Shown: piece by piece, positions 24,086-32,734 of the stretch | How the letters are laid out: each line of letters starts with the position of its first letter | Position numbering within the stretch: position 1 is the stretch's first letter | Source of the DNA: Streptomyces sp. D2-8 | Lineage (GTDB): Bacteria > Actinomycetota > Actinomycetes > Streptomycetales > Streptomycetaceae | Assembly: GCF_023184515.1 (NCBI RefSeq) | Contig: NZ_JAAHBP010000021.1 | Coordinates: 62,001-126,000 of the forward strand | DNA length: 64,000 bases | Direction of reading: 5' to 3' | Translations under genes and position numbers: made by a program | Notes under the pieces: model-generated | Told to the model about the DNA's origin: nothing | The model's input: the letters and a program-made list of their open reading frames with translations, nothing else | The model's database searches: none

Positions 24086-26467
24086 TCAGCCGGACCGGAC
24101 CGTCCAGCGGCGCGTGACCACCCACTCCGCGTCCAGCACCCGAGCCTCCCGCCAGGCGTCACCACGCTGCCCCGGCACATGCACGGGCGCGTTCGCGGCC
24201 AGCGGCAGCACCCTCAGCCGCAGTCCGTCCGTGAGCGGCGCCCCGACCGGCAGCCGGTCCAGCCCGATGTCCCAGGCCCGGCCCGAGTAGAACTGGTCGG
24301 CGACCAGCACGTCTCCCACGTAGGCCCGCGCCAGGTCCCCCGTCCAGCGCAGCCGCAGCAGCACACCCGAGGGGTCCCGCAGCAGGTCCTGCGGTACGTC
24401 GACCCGGTACTCGGCGGCGGCCGCCGCCACGTCCTTCTCGGACGGCACACTCGCCCGGCCCCGCACGCCGGTCACCGGCTCGGGCGCCGGGCCGCCGGGC
24501 CTGACGGACGTGACGGTCGCGGCAGTGCCCGCGAGAGGTCCGGCCTCGATCGTGAAGCGCGAGAACACACCGTCCGCCGACTCCCGGACGGAGGCACCCG
24601 CCACCACCGGGGCGGCATCCGGTGCGGGCAGCACCGCGAACGACGGCTCGGCGGCCGGAGTGTGCAGCCGCACCGCGCGACGCCGCTCGTCGAAGACGAC
24701 ACCGTCCCCGCACAGCACCAGCCGCTCGGCACCCCATGCCGGACCCCGGTAGACGGTGCGGGCCGTCACCGCGTCCAGGACCAGCAGGCCCACGCGCGAA
24801 CCGTCGGCCGCCTCCACCTCGACCAGGGCGTCGGTGCCGGGCCGCACCCCGCTGACCAGGAGCCGGCCGGCGAGCGGCGTGATCTCCCCGGACGGCGCGG
24901 CGACGGACGTCACCGTGTCGGCGTCCAGGGCGAGTTCGGGCGCGATGCCGTCGGTCGCGGCCAGCACCAGGACCGTACGACCGTCCGCCTCGACGGTGCA
25001 CACGGGCTGCGCCGTGGCCCACTCCAGCCGCAGCCCGGCCACGTCCAGCCGGAGCGGCCAGCAGAAGTACGCGCCGGAGGGGACCGTGACGGGAGTGCTC
25101 GGCAGCGTCAGCGAGGGCGCGAGCGGGAAGTCGATCGTGAAGGCCGTGTCCGGGTGGTTCGGCAGCGGCTCGTGCGGCTGGTGGTTGGTCACGAACAGGA
25201 AGCCCGAGGTGCCGTCGGTCCGCACCGCCCAGCGCAGGGTGTCCCGGTCGTGCTGCCCGGTCGGCGACTGCTCGGGCAGCACGGACCGCATGGGCGCGAT
25301 CCGGTGCCCGAAGCCGGCCAGCAGCAGGTGCTGGAGGCGCAGTTCGTGGTACGAGGGCCGCACCTGTCCGTACTCGCCGAGCGGGGCCTGGAAGTCGTAG
25401 GTCAGGACGGGCAGGTCATTGGGGTAGCCGGTGGCGTGCGACTCCTGCAGGGAGGTCAGCTCGCCGGCCGGGTTCGTGCCGCCGTGGAACATGTAGTAGC
25501 CCTGCCACACCGAGCCGCAGCCGATCTTCGTGAGCCCGAGGGCACCGACATCGGCGGCCTCCACCCGGGGCCGCCGGTGATAGGCCACCGCCATGCCGCC
25601 GCCCAACTCGCAGGTGGCCCAGGGAAATCGCTCGGTCGACGTGGCGGCGTCCGGCGTGCCCGTGGGCCGCAGATCGGCGCCGATGCCCTCGTCGTCGCGC
25701 TCGTGGGTGAAGAAGAAGTGCTTGCGGCAGGGGTCGGGCCAGCCGCCGTCCGCCTCCGTCCAGAACGCCTCGGGATAGCCGCCGTACAGCGGAAGCAGGT
25801 CCTCGCCCGGGAGCCGGACCCCGCCCCAGGCGGTCGACGTCCACAACGGCGCGCTCAGCCCGGCCTCCTGGGCCAGCCGCTTCAGCGTGCGCAGATGGCC
25901 GGGCCGGTCGTGGAGCTCGTTCTCGATCTGGATCGCGACGACCGGGCCGCCGCTCGCCCGCTCAAGGCCCCTCAGCTGCTCCGCGATCTCCGTGAACCAG
26001 GCGCGCACGGGCTCCAGATAGGCCGGGTCGTCGGTGCGTGGTGCGCGGGTCCGGCCCAGGAGCCAGTCGGGCAGGCCGCCGTTGCGTACCTCCGCGTGCG
26101 ACCAGGGGCCGATGCGGGGGACGAAGTCCAGGCCGTGGCGGGCGCACAGCGTGGCGAAGCGCCTGAGATCGCGGTCACCGTCGAAGCGGACCCGGCCCTC
26201 GGCCTCCTCGTGGTGGATCCAGATGACGTAGGAGGCGACGGCGGTCACCCCGCCCGCCCTCATCTTCAGCAGCTCCTCCTCCCATTCCCCGTTCGGGTAG
26301 CGGGAATAGTGGAACTCGCCCGAGACCGGGAACCAGGGGCGGCCGCCCCGGGTGAGCCAGCCGCTGGTGACCTCGATCGGGTCGGGCACGCCGGGCGCGT
26401 CCGTGAAGGGCAGACGACCGGTCGGCGGGGGAGCGGCGGGCGGGGGAACGCGCAGGAGATGTGTCAC
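24086..26467 (-). CDS. GH35-family beta-galactosidase-like hydrolase (large, divergent)
   Basis: This 793-residue cytoplasmic protein has no signal peptide. The N-terminal GH35 barrel starts near residue 35 with PWFPVSGEFHYSRYPNGEWE and GVTAVASYVIWIHHEE. The catalytic acid lies in VVAIQIENELHDR (Glu184). The nucleophile is probably Glu287 in WATCELGGGMAVAYH, in place of the usual AEFW-GW context of the neighbour. The GYYMFHGGTNPAGE barrel loop is conserved. Beta-sandwich domains fill the C-terminal half, with LLRLRWTGDLARAYVGD near the end. It overlaps the upstream GH35 gene by ATGA. The altered active-site surroundings suggest a different galactoside from that of its neighbour. Confidence 0.85.
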   Translation of the reverse strand: MTHLLRVPPPAAPPPTGRLPFTDAPGVPDPIEVTSGWLTRGGRPWFPVSGEFHYSRYPNGEWEEELLKMRAGGVTAVASYVIWIHHEEAEGRVRFDGDRDLRRFATLCARHGLDFVPRIGPWSHAEVRNGGLPDWLLGRTRAPRTDDPAYLEPVRAWFTEIAEQLRGLERASGGPVVAIQIENELHDRPGHLRTLKRLAQEAGLSAPLWTSTAWGGVRLPGEDLLPLYGGYPEAFWTEADGGWPDPCRKHFFFTHERDDEGIGADLRPTGTPDAATSTERFPWATCELGGGMAVAYHRRPRVEAADVGALGLTKIGCGSVWQGYYMFHGGTNPAGELTSLQESHATGYPNDLPVLTYDFQAPLGEYGQVRPSYHELRLQHLLLAGFGHRIAPMRSVLPEQSPTGQHDRDTLRWAVRTDGTSGFLFVTNHQPHEPLPNHPDTAFTIDFPLAPSLTLPSTPVTVPSGAYFCWPLRLDVAGLRLEWATAQPVCTVEADGRTVLVLAATDGIAPELALDADTVTSVAAPSGEITPLAGRLLVSGVRPGTDALVEVEAADGSRVGLLVLDAVTARTVYRGPAWGAERLVLCGDGVVFDERRRAVRLHTPAAEPSFAVLPAPDAAPVVAGASVRESADGVFSRFTIEAGPLAGTAATVTSVRPGGPAPEPVTGVRGRASVPSEKDVAAAAAEYRVDVPQDLLRDPSGVLLRLRWTGDLARAYVGDVLVADQFYSGRAWDIGLDRLPVGAPLTDGLRLRVLPLAANAPVHVPGQRGDAWREARVLDAEWVVTRRWTVRSG

Positions 26468-28230
26468 CAGGTGTTCTCCGGGCCGAGGTCGGGGGTGTCG
26501 GTGAGCAGCGCGCGGGTGGCGGTGCTGCCGTGCAGCTCCAGCAGGAGGAGTGCGTTGGAGCCCGGACGCAGCACCGGCGCGGGAACGTACAGCGTGCGCT
26601 GCGGGCCGCGGTTCCAGTAGCGACCCAGGTGGAAGCCGTTGACCCAGGCCTGGCCCTTCGACCAGCCGGGCAGGGAGAGGAAGGCGTCCGCGGGGGTGTC
26701 GACGCCGAAGGTGCCGCGGTGGAAGGCCGGCACGGTGATCGCCGCCTCTCCGGCCGGGGCGAACGGCACGGTGTCCAGGTCGTCCAGCGGCAGCGGGCGG
26801 CAGTCCCAGCCCGTCAGGTCCGTGCCGTTGAGGGAGACGGGTCCGAGCAGGCCCTTGGGTGCGCCGATCCGGGGGCCGTAGTTGACGCCGCCCATGTTCT
26901 CGACGAGGACCTCCAGCGTCGCCCCGGGACGTGGCACGCGCACGGGCAGCGACGCGTCGTGGCGTTCGCTCTCCAGCACGCCGACGGGCGCGCCGTCGAC
27001 GAAGACCTGGGCACGGTCACCGACCCCGCGGGCGAAGTGCAGCAGGCCGTCGCCGTCGGCCGGGAGGGTGGTGCGGTAGAGCGCGTAGCCGGTGCGCTGC
27101 CCGAGCTCGTCCATGGTCACGGGCGCGTCGGTGTGCACGGGCGCGGCGAGCGAGCGGGCGAGCGGCAGGAGATCAGACCTGTCGCTCAACTCCACGACAG
27201 TGGGCGGAAGTTTGGGGCTCGGCACCGGGGCGGGCTCGTCGGGAACGCCGGCATGGCGCGCGATGACCTCGCGGAACGCGTGGTACTTCGGGCCCGGGTC
27301 GCCGCACTCGGTGAGGGCGGCGTCGTAGTCGTAGGACGTGACGGTGGGCGTGTAGGCGTGCTTGTGGTTGGCGCCGTTGGCGAAGCCGAAGTTGGTTCCG
27401 CCGTGGAACATGTAGATGTTGACGGACGCCCCGGCCGACAGCAGCCGGTCCAGGTCGGCGGCGGCGTCGGCCGCGTCCCGGACATGGTGGGGGCCGCCCC
27501 AGTGGTCGAACCAGCCGATCCAGAACTCGGCGCAGAACAGCGGGCCTTCGGGCCGGTGCTCGCGCAGTCGTCCCAGCGACTGCTCGACGCGGCTGCCGAA
27601 GGTGCCGGTGGTCAGGACGCCGGGCAGACTTCCGGTGGCCAGCTGCCCGGGGTCGGCCTGGTCGCAGGTGAACAGCAGCTCCTCGACGCCGCGGGAGCGG
27701 AACGCGTCGGCGAGGTGCTTCAGGTAGGTGCTGTCGTCGCCGTAGGCCCCGTACTCGTTCTCGACCTGAACGGCGATGACGGGACCGCCCGCCGCCGCCA
27801 GGTGCGGTCCGAGCGCGGGCAGCAGCAGGTCGAGGTAGCGGTCGAAGGCTCCGGTGAAGCGGGGGTCGTTGGTGCGCAGCCGGATGTCCGGGTCGGAGGT
27901 CAGCCAGTCGGGCAGGCCGCCGCCGTCCCACTCGGCGCAGATGAACGGCCCCGGGCGCAGCAGCACCCGCAGCCCTTCGTCCCGGGCGAGCCGGAGGAAC
28001 CGGGGCAGGTCGAGGAAGCCGTCGAGGACGAGGGGGCCCTCGGGGCCGGGCTGGTGGTGGTTCCACGGGATGTACGTCTCCACCGTGTTGAGGCCCATCA
28101 GCCGCGCCTTGCGCAGCCGGTCGGACCACAGACCGGGATGGACGCGGAAGTAGTGCAGCGCGCCGGAGATGATCCGGAACGGCTCGCCGTTCAGCAGGAA
28201 TCCGTCGGACGTCGTCGTCAGGGCGGGCAT
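26464..28230 (-). CDS. GH35 beta-galactosidase
   Basis: A classic bacterial GH35 enzyme of 588 residues that releases terminal beta-galactose. The barrel opens with FRIISGALHYFRVHPGLW and NTVETYIPWNHHQP. The acid/base is Glu159 in AVQVENEYGAYG, and the nucleophile is Glu235 in CAEFWIGWFDHWGG. NIYMFHGGTNFGFANGAN follows, and C-terminal jelly-roll domains end with GQAWVNGFHLGRYWNRGPQ. No signal peptide is present, so the substrate must be imported, presumably by the MFS transporter encoded 33 nt upstream. It overlaps the second GH35 gene by 4 nt. Confidence 0.94.
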   Translation of the reverse strand: MPALTTTSDGFLLNGEPFRIISGALHYFRVHPGLWSDRLRKARLMGLNTVETYIPWNHHQPGPEGPLVLDGFLDLPRFLRLARDEGLRVLLRPGPFICAEWDGGGLPDWLTSDPDIRLRTNDPRFTGAFDRYLDLLLPALGPHLAAAGGPVIAVQVENEYGAYGDDSTYLKHLADAFRSRGVEELLFTCDQADPGQLATGSLPGVLTTGTFGSRVEQSLGRLREHRPEGPLFCAEFWIGWFDHWGGPHHVRDAADAAADLDRLLSAGASVNIYMFHGGTNFGFANGANHKHAYTPTVTSYDYDAALTECGDPGPKYHAFREVIARHAGVPDEPAPVPSPKLPPTVVELSDRSDLLPLARSLAAPVHTDAPVTMDELGQRTGYALYRTTLPADGDGLLHFARGVGDRAQVFVDGAPVGVLESERHDASLPVRVPRPGATLEVLVENMGGVNYGPRIGAPKGLLGPVSLNGTDLTGWDCRPLPLDDLDTVPFAPAGEAAITVPAFHRGTFGVDTPADAFLSLPGWSKGQAWVNGFHLGRYWNRGPQRTLYVPAPVLRPGSNALLLLELHGSTATRALLTDTPDLGPENTW

Positions 28231-28263
28231 GCGGAAGCTTCCCTTCTGTATGGGGGAGGGGAG

Positions 28264-29445
28264 TCAGCGGGAGCGGGTGCCGCGGATCAGCCAGAGCGTG
28301 GCGGCCAGGCAGAGCGCCGAGACACCGCACAGCAGGAGCGGCACGGCGCGGACCCCGGACCACTCGATGGCCTTGCCCAGCGCCGGCCCCGCGGCGACAC
28401 CGCCGACCATCGAGGCCGCGATGACCAGGGCACCGGCCCGGCGGGCCCGCGGGGCGGCGCGGTTCAGCCAGGGCAGGCCGGTGGGGAAGACCGGCGCGAT
28501 GAACAGACCGACACCGGCGTACGCGTAGGGCGCGAGAGCCGGGACGGTCGCGGCCAGCAGACACACCGTCATGCCCGCGCACGAGACGGTGATGATGGCC
28601 TGGGCGGAGAAGCGCAGCGCGAGCGGGGCGACCAGGAAGCGGCCGACGGTCATCATCAGCCAGTACACGGAGGTGGCGGTGGCGGCGACACCGGCGCTGT
28701 AGCCGACGGTCTCCAGGTGGGTGGGCTCCCAGCCGCCGACCCCGGCCTCGACGCCGACGTGCAGGACGTAGAGGACGACGAAGACGGCGAGCACGGAGCC
28801 GAGGCTCCGCCCGAGGACGGCTCCGCCGCCGGCCCGTTCCCCGGCCGGGGCGGGCACGTGGCTCTGCACGCCCCCCAGACACAGCAGCAACGGCAGGTTG
28901 GCGAGGGCGAAGGCGAGGAAGACGGCCGGGTAGTGCTCGGAGCCGACCGCGCCGATCACGGCGGGGCCGAGGATGGCGCCGATGCCGAAGTGCGCGTTGA
29001 GGATGTTCAGCATCGCGGTCGAACGGTGGCCGAACCCCACGGCGAACAGCTGGTTGAGGCCGTAGTCGATACCGCCGAAGCCGAACCCGGCGAGGAGGGC
29101 CGCCGCCAGGGCGGTGGGCCAGTCGGGCGCCAGCGCGAAGCCGCCCGCGCCGACGGCCATCAGCAGATACGAACTGCCGAGGATCCGCCGGTTGCCGACC
29201 CGCCCGTAGAGCCGGTCGAACAGCAGCACCCCGGCCACACCACCGACGAAGTGAGCGCTCAGCCCCAGCCCCGCGGCGGAGGGCGACAGCCCGAACTCCG
29301 CACGGAAGGCCGGGATCGCGGGCCCGTACAGGGCCTGCAACGCCCCGATGAGCACGAAGCCGGCACAGGAGGCCACGACGGCGGCCCTGCTGAAGACGGG
29401 GCCGGGCGGTGCGGGGGAGAGACGGGCAACGCGCTCTTCGATCAC
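28264..29445 (-). CDS. MFS transporter, first gene of the GH35 operon
   Basis: This 393-residue protein has about 12 hydrophobic segments and the MFS loop between helices 2 and 3 in LLFDRLYGRVGNRRILG. The GTG at 29445 was selected because GGAG lies 5 nt upstream. Longer versions of this frame would run through the operator and lack a ribosome site. Being co-transcribed with two intracellular GH35 enzymes and a LacI regulator, it most likely imports a galactose-containing disaccharide or oligosaccharide. The substrate itself is inference. Confidence 0.85.
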   Translation of the reverse strand: MIEERVARLSPAPPGPVFSRAAVVASCAGFVLIGALQALYGPAIPAFRAEFGLSPSAAGLGLSAHFVGGVAGVLLFDRLYGRVGNRRILGSSYLLMAVGAGGFALAPDWPTALAAALLAGFGFGGIDYGLNQLFAVGFGHRSTAMLNILNAHFGIGAILGPAVIGAVGSEHYPAVFLAFALANLPLLLCLGGVQSHVPAPAGERAGGGAVLGRSLGSVLAVFVVLYVLHVGVEAGVGGWEPTHLETVGYSAGVAATATSVYWLMMTVGRFLVAPLALRFSAQAIITVSCAGMTVCLLAATVPALAPYAYAGVGLFIAPVFPTGLPWLNRAAPRARRAGALVIAASMVGGVAAGPALGKAIEWSGVRAVPLLLCGVSALCLAATLWLIRGTRSR

Positions 29446-29518
29446 GCGGACTCCGGGGGACGGGCCACCGTGTGGGTGGGTGGAGGGCACAGTCGCGTAC
29501 GTCGGGATCAGACGAGCG

Positions 29519-29546
29519 ATGTTACCGGTAACATTTCCCTCGTCAA
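29519..29546 (-). promoter_or_regulatory. promoter with embedded LacI operator for the GH35 operon
   Basis: Reading leftward, TTGACG (29546-29541) and TAACAT (29524-29519) are separated by 16 bp. The perfect palindrome ATGTTACCGGTAACAT (29519-29534) covers the -10 box and half the spacer. Its central CG is the LacI-family hallmark, so bound repressor would exclude RNA polymerase. It lies 74 nt before the MFS start. Confidence 0.75.
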
Positions 29547-29723
29547 CACCCCTCGGCAGCCCGGGCGTTCCCCTGCCCCCCACAAGATCTCCTCCGGGCC
29601 CCCGCGAACCCCGAAGATCCACCAGGATTGCCCCGTTCCCGTTCGGGTACGCGACCAGGACCGTGCCCGGGGCGGATCCTGCCCCGGGTGGGCCGCACGA
29701 CCGCCGCTATCAGGGAATCTGCC

Positions 29724-30122
29724 ATGGAGACACCCGCAAACGACCCCACGCCCACGCCCGCCCAGCGGGCTCTGGACGTCCTCGCCGAGAACACCGAGGA
29801 CACGGCGGCTCTGGACGCGCTCGCCAGCAGCGACGTGCTCATCCCCGTGCCCGACGACGCAGGCGACGCCGACGCCGCCAATCCCTCGGCGGTGGCGCTG
29901 CCGGTGCTGGAGCAGCCGGGCGGCGAACCGGTGGTGCCCGTGTTCACCTCAGAGATGGAGATGGCCGGGCTGCTGCCGTTCGTCTCCCGCTACCGCCTGG
30001 TGCCCCTCGGCGCCCTCGCCGCGCAGTGGCCGGCCGACGACCTGTCGCTCACCATCGACGGCAGCTCGGAGCACCGCCTGACCCTGACCTCGGAGGGAGT
30101 CCGCACCCTGCTGGCCCGCTAG
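29724..30122 (+). CDS. SseB-family protein
   Basis: This is a 132-residue soluble protein with the SseB N-terminal domain: an ALDALASSDVLIPVPDD strand region, then LPVLEQPGGEPVVPVFTSEMEM and GLLPFVSRYRLVPLGALAAQW. The function of SseB-like proteins in actinobacteria is unknown, and the link to type III secretion is in name only. ATG 29724 is preferred over upstream in-frame starts because the upstream residues are low-complexity and Arg/Pro-rich. Its TAG stop is part of a CTAG that abuts the MITE-like element. Confidence 0.8.
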   Translation: METPANDPTPTPAQRALDVLAENTEDTAALDALASSDVLIPVPDDAGDADAANPSAVALPVLEQPGGEPVVPVFTSEMEMAGLLPFVSRYRLVPLGALAAQWPADDLSLTIDGSSEHRLTLTSEGVRTLLAR

Positions 30123-30308
30123 GGCTGGCCTGTCGTTTGGATCAGACCGCAGACGCGGGGTCTGGCACGCGCCTCTGCCGCGTTGTCGTCGGTTGCCGAC
30201 GCTCCGCGTCGACGCCCTCCTCCGCCTTGCAGAGACACGCACCAGACCCCGCTCACCGGCGTTGAGAAGCACCGTCGCTTTCCTGCGACCTGATCCAAAC
30301 GACAGGCC
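30123..30308. mobile_element. 186-bp MITE-like element flanked by CTAG
   Basis: The ends carry perfect 19-bp inverted repeats, GGCCTGTCGTTTGGATCAG at 30127-30145 and its complement at 30290-30308. The left end has four extra bases (30123-30126). A second inverted pair lies inside: GCGGGGTCTGG (30155-30165) and its complement (30242-30252). The element is bounded on both sides by CTAG (30119-30122 and 30309-30312), consistent with a target duplication of IS5-like type. It has no ORF of its own. It sits between convergent genes and would fold into a long hairpin that could also act as a terminator. Confidence 0.75.
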
Positions 30309-30734
30309 CTAGTAGGGCGACCGACCCGATCCGGGCCTGGGCGGCCCTCCGCCCAGCGTCCGGGCCAGCGCTGCCCGCTGCAAGGGCAGCACCTCCGCGT
30401 GCAGGTCACGGCCCTTGGACGTCAGGGCGACCCACACGCCCCGCCGGTCCTCCTTGCACACGGACCGCGCCACAAGACCGTCCTTCTCCAGCCGGGCGAT
30501 CAGCCGCGACAGCGCGCTCTGGCTGAGATGGACCCTGCCTGCGAGGTTCTGCACCCGGCACTGCTCGCCCTCCTCGGGCGCCGCGGTGGCGAGCAGGTCC
30601 AGCACCTCGAAATCGGACGCGCCGAGACCGTGCGGATGCAGCGCACGGTCGATCTCGCACATCGTGCGCGCGTGCGCCGACAGGATGTCCCGCCACCGGT
30701 CCTCGAGCTGCCCACCAGCCGTTTTCACCGCCAT
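30309..30734 (-). CDS. MarR-family transcriptional regulator
   Basis: The 141-residue winged-helix protein contains HLSQSALSRLIARLEKDGLV (recognition helix) and CKEDRRGVWVALTSKGRDL (wing), with the dimerisation helices at both ends. ATG 30734 was chosen over the frame-open upstream start because it gives the family length. Its last codons and TAG stop lie in the right-hand CTAG of the MITE-like element. The ligand and targets are unknown, and it forms no operon with its neighbours. Confidence 0.88.
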   Translation of the reverse strand: MAVKTAGGQLEDRWRDILSAHARTMCEIDRALHPHGLGASDFEVLDLLATAAPEEGEQCRVQNLAGRVHLSQSALSRLIARLEKDGLVARSVCKEDRRGVWVALTSKGRDLHAEVLPLQRAALARTLGGGPPRPGSGRSPY

Positions 30735-30797
30735 ATGGGAACGGTACACCGGTGCAGGGTTCAATGACCGTGCATGGACCACGCCTCCCCGGAGGCG

Positions 30798-31829
30798 CTA
30801 CGTGGACTCCCGCTTCACCAGCTCCGTCGGCAGGATCACCGCCGCCGGATCCTCGCCCCCGATCTGCGCGAGCAACACCCGCACCATCTCGGAGCTGATG
30901 CGGTCCCAGGGCTGCCGGATGGTCGTCAGCTCGGGGCTGGAGGCCACGGCGGCCGGCGAGTCGTCGAAGCCGCCGACCGCCACGTCCTGCGGCACCCGCC
31001 GCCCGGCCCGGTGGAGGGCCGTGAGCACTCCCTGCGCCATGAGGTCGGAGGCCACGAACACCGCGCCGACGTCCGGGGCCTGCGCCAGCAGCCGCTCGGC
31101 ACCCGCCTCGCCGCTGGCCCGGCTGTAGTCGCCGGAGACGACCAGCCGCTCGTCGTACTCCAGGCCCGCCTGCGCGAGCACCTCCTGGTAGCCGGCGAGG
31201 CGTTCGACCCCGCCGGGCGTGTCCAGCGGGCCGGTCACCATGCCCACCCGGCGCCGCCCGAGCGACAGAAGGTGGCGCACCATGTCGCGGGCCCCGTCCC
31301 GGTCGTCGGCGGCCACGTAACTCACCTTGGAAGCCACCCCGATCGGCTTCCCGCACGCCACCAGCGGCACCCCCGCCTCGCGCAGCTGCTCGGCGACGGG
31401 ATCACCGGAGTGGCTGGAGACCAGCAGCACCCCGTCGACGTGCCCGGCCGTGATGTACCGCGTGATGCGCCGCCGTTCGTCCTCGGTGCCCGCCAGCATC
31501 AGCAGCAGCGGCACGTCGTGCGCGGCGAGCGCCTGGGTGCAGCCGCGCAGCAGGACGTTGAAGTTGGGGTCCTCGAAGAACCGCTCCTGCGGCTCCGTGA
31601 GCAGGAAACCGATCGAGTCGGACCGACCGGTGATCAGGGAGCGGGCGTGCCGGTTGACCACGTAACCCGTTCTGCGGATGGCCGCATTGACCGCCTCCTG
31701 GGCGGCCGGGCTGACGTAGTGGCCGCCGTTGAGGACGCGTGAGACGGTGCCGCGCGAGACCCCCGCCTCGCGCGCCACGTCGTGGATCGTGGGCGGCCTG
31801 CGCCTGCCTCCCGTAGCGTTCACGGTCAT
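30798..31829 (-). CDS. LacI-family regulator of the galactan-uptake operon
   Basis: This 343-residue repressor has the helix-turn-helix PPTIHDVAREAGVSRGTVSR at residues about 12-31 and the hinge VLNGGHYVSPAAQEAVNAAI. A sugar-binding domain follows, with GDYSRASGEAGAERLLAQ and VFVASDLMAQGVLTALHRAG. It overlaps the permease gene upstream by ATGA, so it is the last gene of the binding protein-permease-permease-lacI operon. The CG-centred near-palindrome at 35069-35082 is its likely operator, and the effector is probably a galactooligosaccharide. The role is close to that of GanR/GalR regulators of galactan systems. Confidence 0.88.
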   Translation of the reverse strand: MTVNATGGRRRPPTIHDVAREAGVSRGTVSRVLNGGHYVSPAAQEAVNAAIRRTGYVVNRHARSLITGRSDSIGFLLTEPQERFFEDPNFNVLLRGCTQALAAHDVPLLLMLAGTEDERRRITRYITAGHVDGVLLVSSHSGDPVAEQLREAGVPLVACGKPIGVASKVSYVAADDRDGARDMVRHLLSLGRRRVGMVTGPLDTPGGVERLAGYQEVLAQAGLEYDERLVVSGDYSRASGEAGAERLLAQAPDVGAVFVASDLMAQGVLTALHRAGRRVPQDVAVGGFDDSPAAVASSPELTTIRQPWDRISSEMVRVLLAQIGGEDPAAVILPTELVKREST

Positions 31830-32734
31830 GACTTTACGGCTCCGGAGAGCAGATCCAGACTCCAGAACCGCTGGATGACCAGGAAGAGGGCGACCAGCGG
31901 AAGCACCGCGAGGAACGCGCCCGTGATCACCAGCGTGTACAGCGCCGGGGTGTTGGCGCCCTGCTCCAGCAACGTGAACAGGCCGAGCGTGATCGGGAAC
32001 TTCTCGTCGTCGCTGAGCATGATGTACGGGAGCAGGAAGTTGTTCCAGATGGCCACGAACTGGAACAGGAACACCGTCACCATCCCGGGGATCATCATCG
32101 GCAGCGCGATGCGCGTGAAGATCCGCCACTCGCCCGCCCCGTCCATCCGCCCCGCCTCGACCACGTCGGCGGGCACCGCGGCGGCGGCGTAGATCCGCGC
32201 GAGGTAGACGCCGTACGGCGAGAGGATCTGCGGCAGCAGGACGGACAGGTAGGAGTCGGTGAGGTCGGTCTCGGCCAGCAGCAGGTACTGCGGGATGGCC
32301 AGGATCACCGGCGGCATCAGCACACCCGCGAGCAGCACGTTGAAGATCGTCTCGCGGCCGCGGAAGCGGTACGTCGCGAGCGCGTAGCCGCTGAACGCCG
32401 AGACGCACGTCGACAGCAGGGCACCGAGGACGGCGTACAGGGCGGAGTTGCCCATCCACTGCCAGTAGACGCCGTCGCGGTAGGCGCTCAGATCCTGGAC
32501 GTTGGCGGCGAAACCCGTGCCGGGCAGGAACGTGAACGTGGAGAACAGCTCACGGCCCGACTTGGTCGCGGCGATGACCACCCAGGCCACCGGCAGCAGA
32601 CAGTAGACCGCCCCGAGCAGCAGGGTGACCGTGGGGATCAGGGCGATCCGGCGGCGCAGCGGCGGGCGGCCCCGGTCGGTGCCGGGCGTGCTGCCCGCCA
32701 GGGGCTCTGTCTGGGGGACGGCAACGGAGCTCAT
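31826..32734 (-). CDS. carbohydrate ABC transporter permease (MalG/GanQ type)
   Basis: The 302-residue inner-membrane protein has six hydrophobic segments after a 30-residue polar N-terminus. The cytoplasmic EAA loop reads DVVEAGRMDGAGEWRIFTRI and then ALPMMIPG, which couples to an ATPase such as MsiK. No ATPase gene is present in the operon, as is common in Streptomyces sugar importers. It overlaps the other permease by 4 nt and lacI by 4 nt. Confidence 0.92.
   Translation of the reverse strand: MSSVAVPQTEPLAGSTPGTDRGRPPLRRRIALIPTVTLLLGAVYCLLPVAWVVIAATKSGRELFSTFTFLPGTGFAANVQDLSAYRDGVYWQWMGNSALYAVLGALLSTCVSAFSGYALATYRFRGRETIFNVLLAGVLMPPVILAIPQYLLLAETDLTDSYLSVLLPQILSPYGVYLARIYAAAAVPADVVEAGRMDGAGEWRIFTRIALPMMIPGMVTVFLFQFVAIWNNFLLPYIMLSDDEKFPITLGLFTLLEQGANTPALYTLVITGAFLAVLPLVALFLVIQRFWSLDLLSGAVKS

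Noticed and set aside
29446..29622. Longer MFS transporter starting at 29622
   Set aside because: The extension would include the promoter and operator and is low-complexity. The GTG at 29445 has its own ribosome site.
26461..30081. A 1206-codon plus-strand ORF opposite the GH35/MFS operon
   Set aside because: It is antisense to GH35 and MFS genes with intact catalytic motifs, and its composition is that of a shadow frame.
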